Below the pieces are notes generated by a model, which saw nothing but the letters and a program-made list of their open reading frames with translations, made no database searches and had not been told where the DNA came from. A program made the translations under genes and the position numbers. 27,390 bases of DNA from CAZDFU01 sp964504985 (GTDB lineage: Bacteria > Patescibacteriota > Microgenomatia > Daviesbacterales > UBA10151): positions 1 to 27,390 of the forward strand of contig CAZDFU010000013.1 in the NCBI GenBank assembly GCA_964504985.1, in the 5' to 3' direction. Every line of letters starts with the position of its first letter. Position 1 is the stretch's first letter. Positions 27,283-27,390 of this stretch are shown here, one piece after another.

Positions 27283-27390
27283 ATGATTCAAGTAACAGCA
27301 CAAATAACTAAAATAGCAATTTTCCGAAACAGAAAAATAAGAAAAACTATTTATAAAAATGAATGGTGGTTTGTAGTTGAGGATGTAGTT
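27283..27390 (+). CDS. Bro-N domain protein, N-terminal fragment (cut by the window edge)
   Basis: The 36 visible residues contain IAIFRNRKIRKTIYKNEWWF (11-30) and then VVEDVV, the start of the BRO family N-terminal domain (F-x-x-x-x-I-R ... E-W-W-F-V-V-x-D-V-V). Such domains bind DNA and occur in phage antirepressors and in chromosomal genes of small-genome bacteria. The ATG at 27283 is the first in frame; no Shine-Dalgarno is present. The rest of the protein lies outside the window, so its second domain and role are unknown. Confidence 0.85.
   Translation, partial: MIQVTAQITKIAIFRNRKIRKTIYKNEWWFVVEDVV

Noticed and set aside
1..27390. CRISPR array or insertion sequence
   Set aside because: No regularly spaced repeats with unique spacers, no cas genes and no DDE or HUH transposase were seen.

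Overview
The window looks like a genome fragment of a Candidate Phyla Radiation (Patescibacteria) bacterium, probably in or near the Microgenomates. The reasons are AT-rich sequence, short and tightly packed genes, few functional Shine-Dalgarno sites, and typical small-genome families (DUF475/TerC-like protein, GT-C-like membrane protein, S41 peptidase, single RRM protein, GIY-YIG protein, large serine recombinase with tiny companion ORFs). TGA is used as a stop and all tryptophans are TGG, so the genetic code is standard, not code 25. No rRNA, CRISPR array or transposase was seen; there is one tRNA (Gln, TTG). The phylum call rests on gene style only.

Layout. (1) 1-11145 is chromosomal backbone: ECF S-component-like membrane protein, RRM protein, glycosyltransferase, Fic protein, flavin reductase, rhomboid protease plus GT-C-like protein, DUF475 protein divergent from an unusual S41 peptidase, cupin, small secreted protein and GIY-YIG protein. 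(2) 11146-14191 is a type II restriction-modification cassette (C5-cytosine methyltransferase, PD-(D/E)xK-type endonuclease, Vsr-like repair endonuclease) bracketed by inverted copies of a short dispersed repeat. (3) 14225-15721 holds TspO and an aminoglycoside-phosphotransferase-fold kinase. (4) 15868-25163 is a proposed 9.3 kb integrative element with 15/17-base matching ends. It carries, from left to right, a 52-aa ORF, a structured region with a Cys/His-rich ORF, a PD-(D/E)xK nuclease and a CD-NTase-like nucleotidyltransferase in one operon, a divergent lexA, two tandem C5 methyltransferases, a convergent HNH endonuclease, a hypothetical protein, a 53-aa ORF and a large serine recombinase. 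(5) 25187-26520 is a GHKL ATPase plus STAS-like pair behind a palindromic operator. (6) 26604-27390 holds tRNA-Gln, a DUF378 protein and the start of a Bro-N protein.

How the parts may work together. The element reads as a mobile defence island. The nucleotidyltransferase/nuclease pair has the composition of a minimal CBASS-like system, in which a nucleotide second messenger would activate a nuclease. LexA sits head-to-head with it, upstream of the methyltransferases, so both modules could be under SOS control. Tandem methyltransferases beside an HNH endonuclease suggest restriction at an asymmetric site. If the proposed att core is right, excision would remove the recombinase stop codon and extend its C terminus.

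Regulation. About ten genes have a good -10 box only 6-8 bases upstream of the start codon and no Shine-Dalgarno, which predicts leaderless mRNAs. Only the RRM, secreted-peptide, DUF378 and recombinase genes have a clear Shine-Dalgarno. Two divergent gene pairs share a symmetric -10 box. All functions are read from motifs by eye; nothing was searched in databases.
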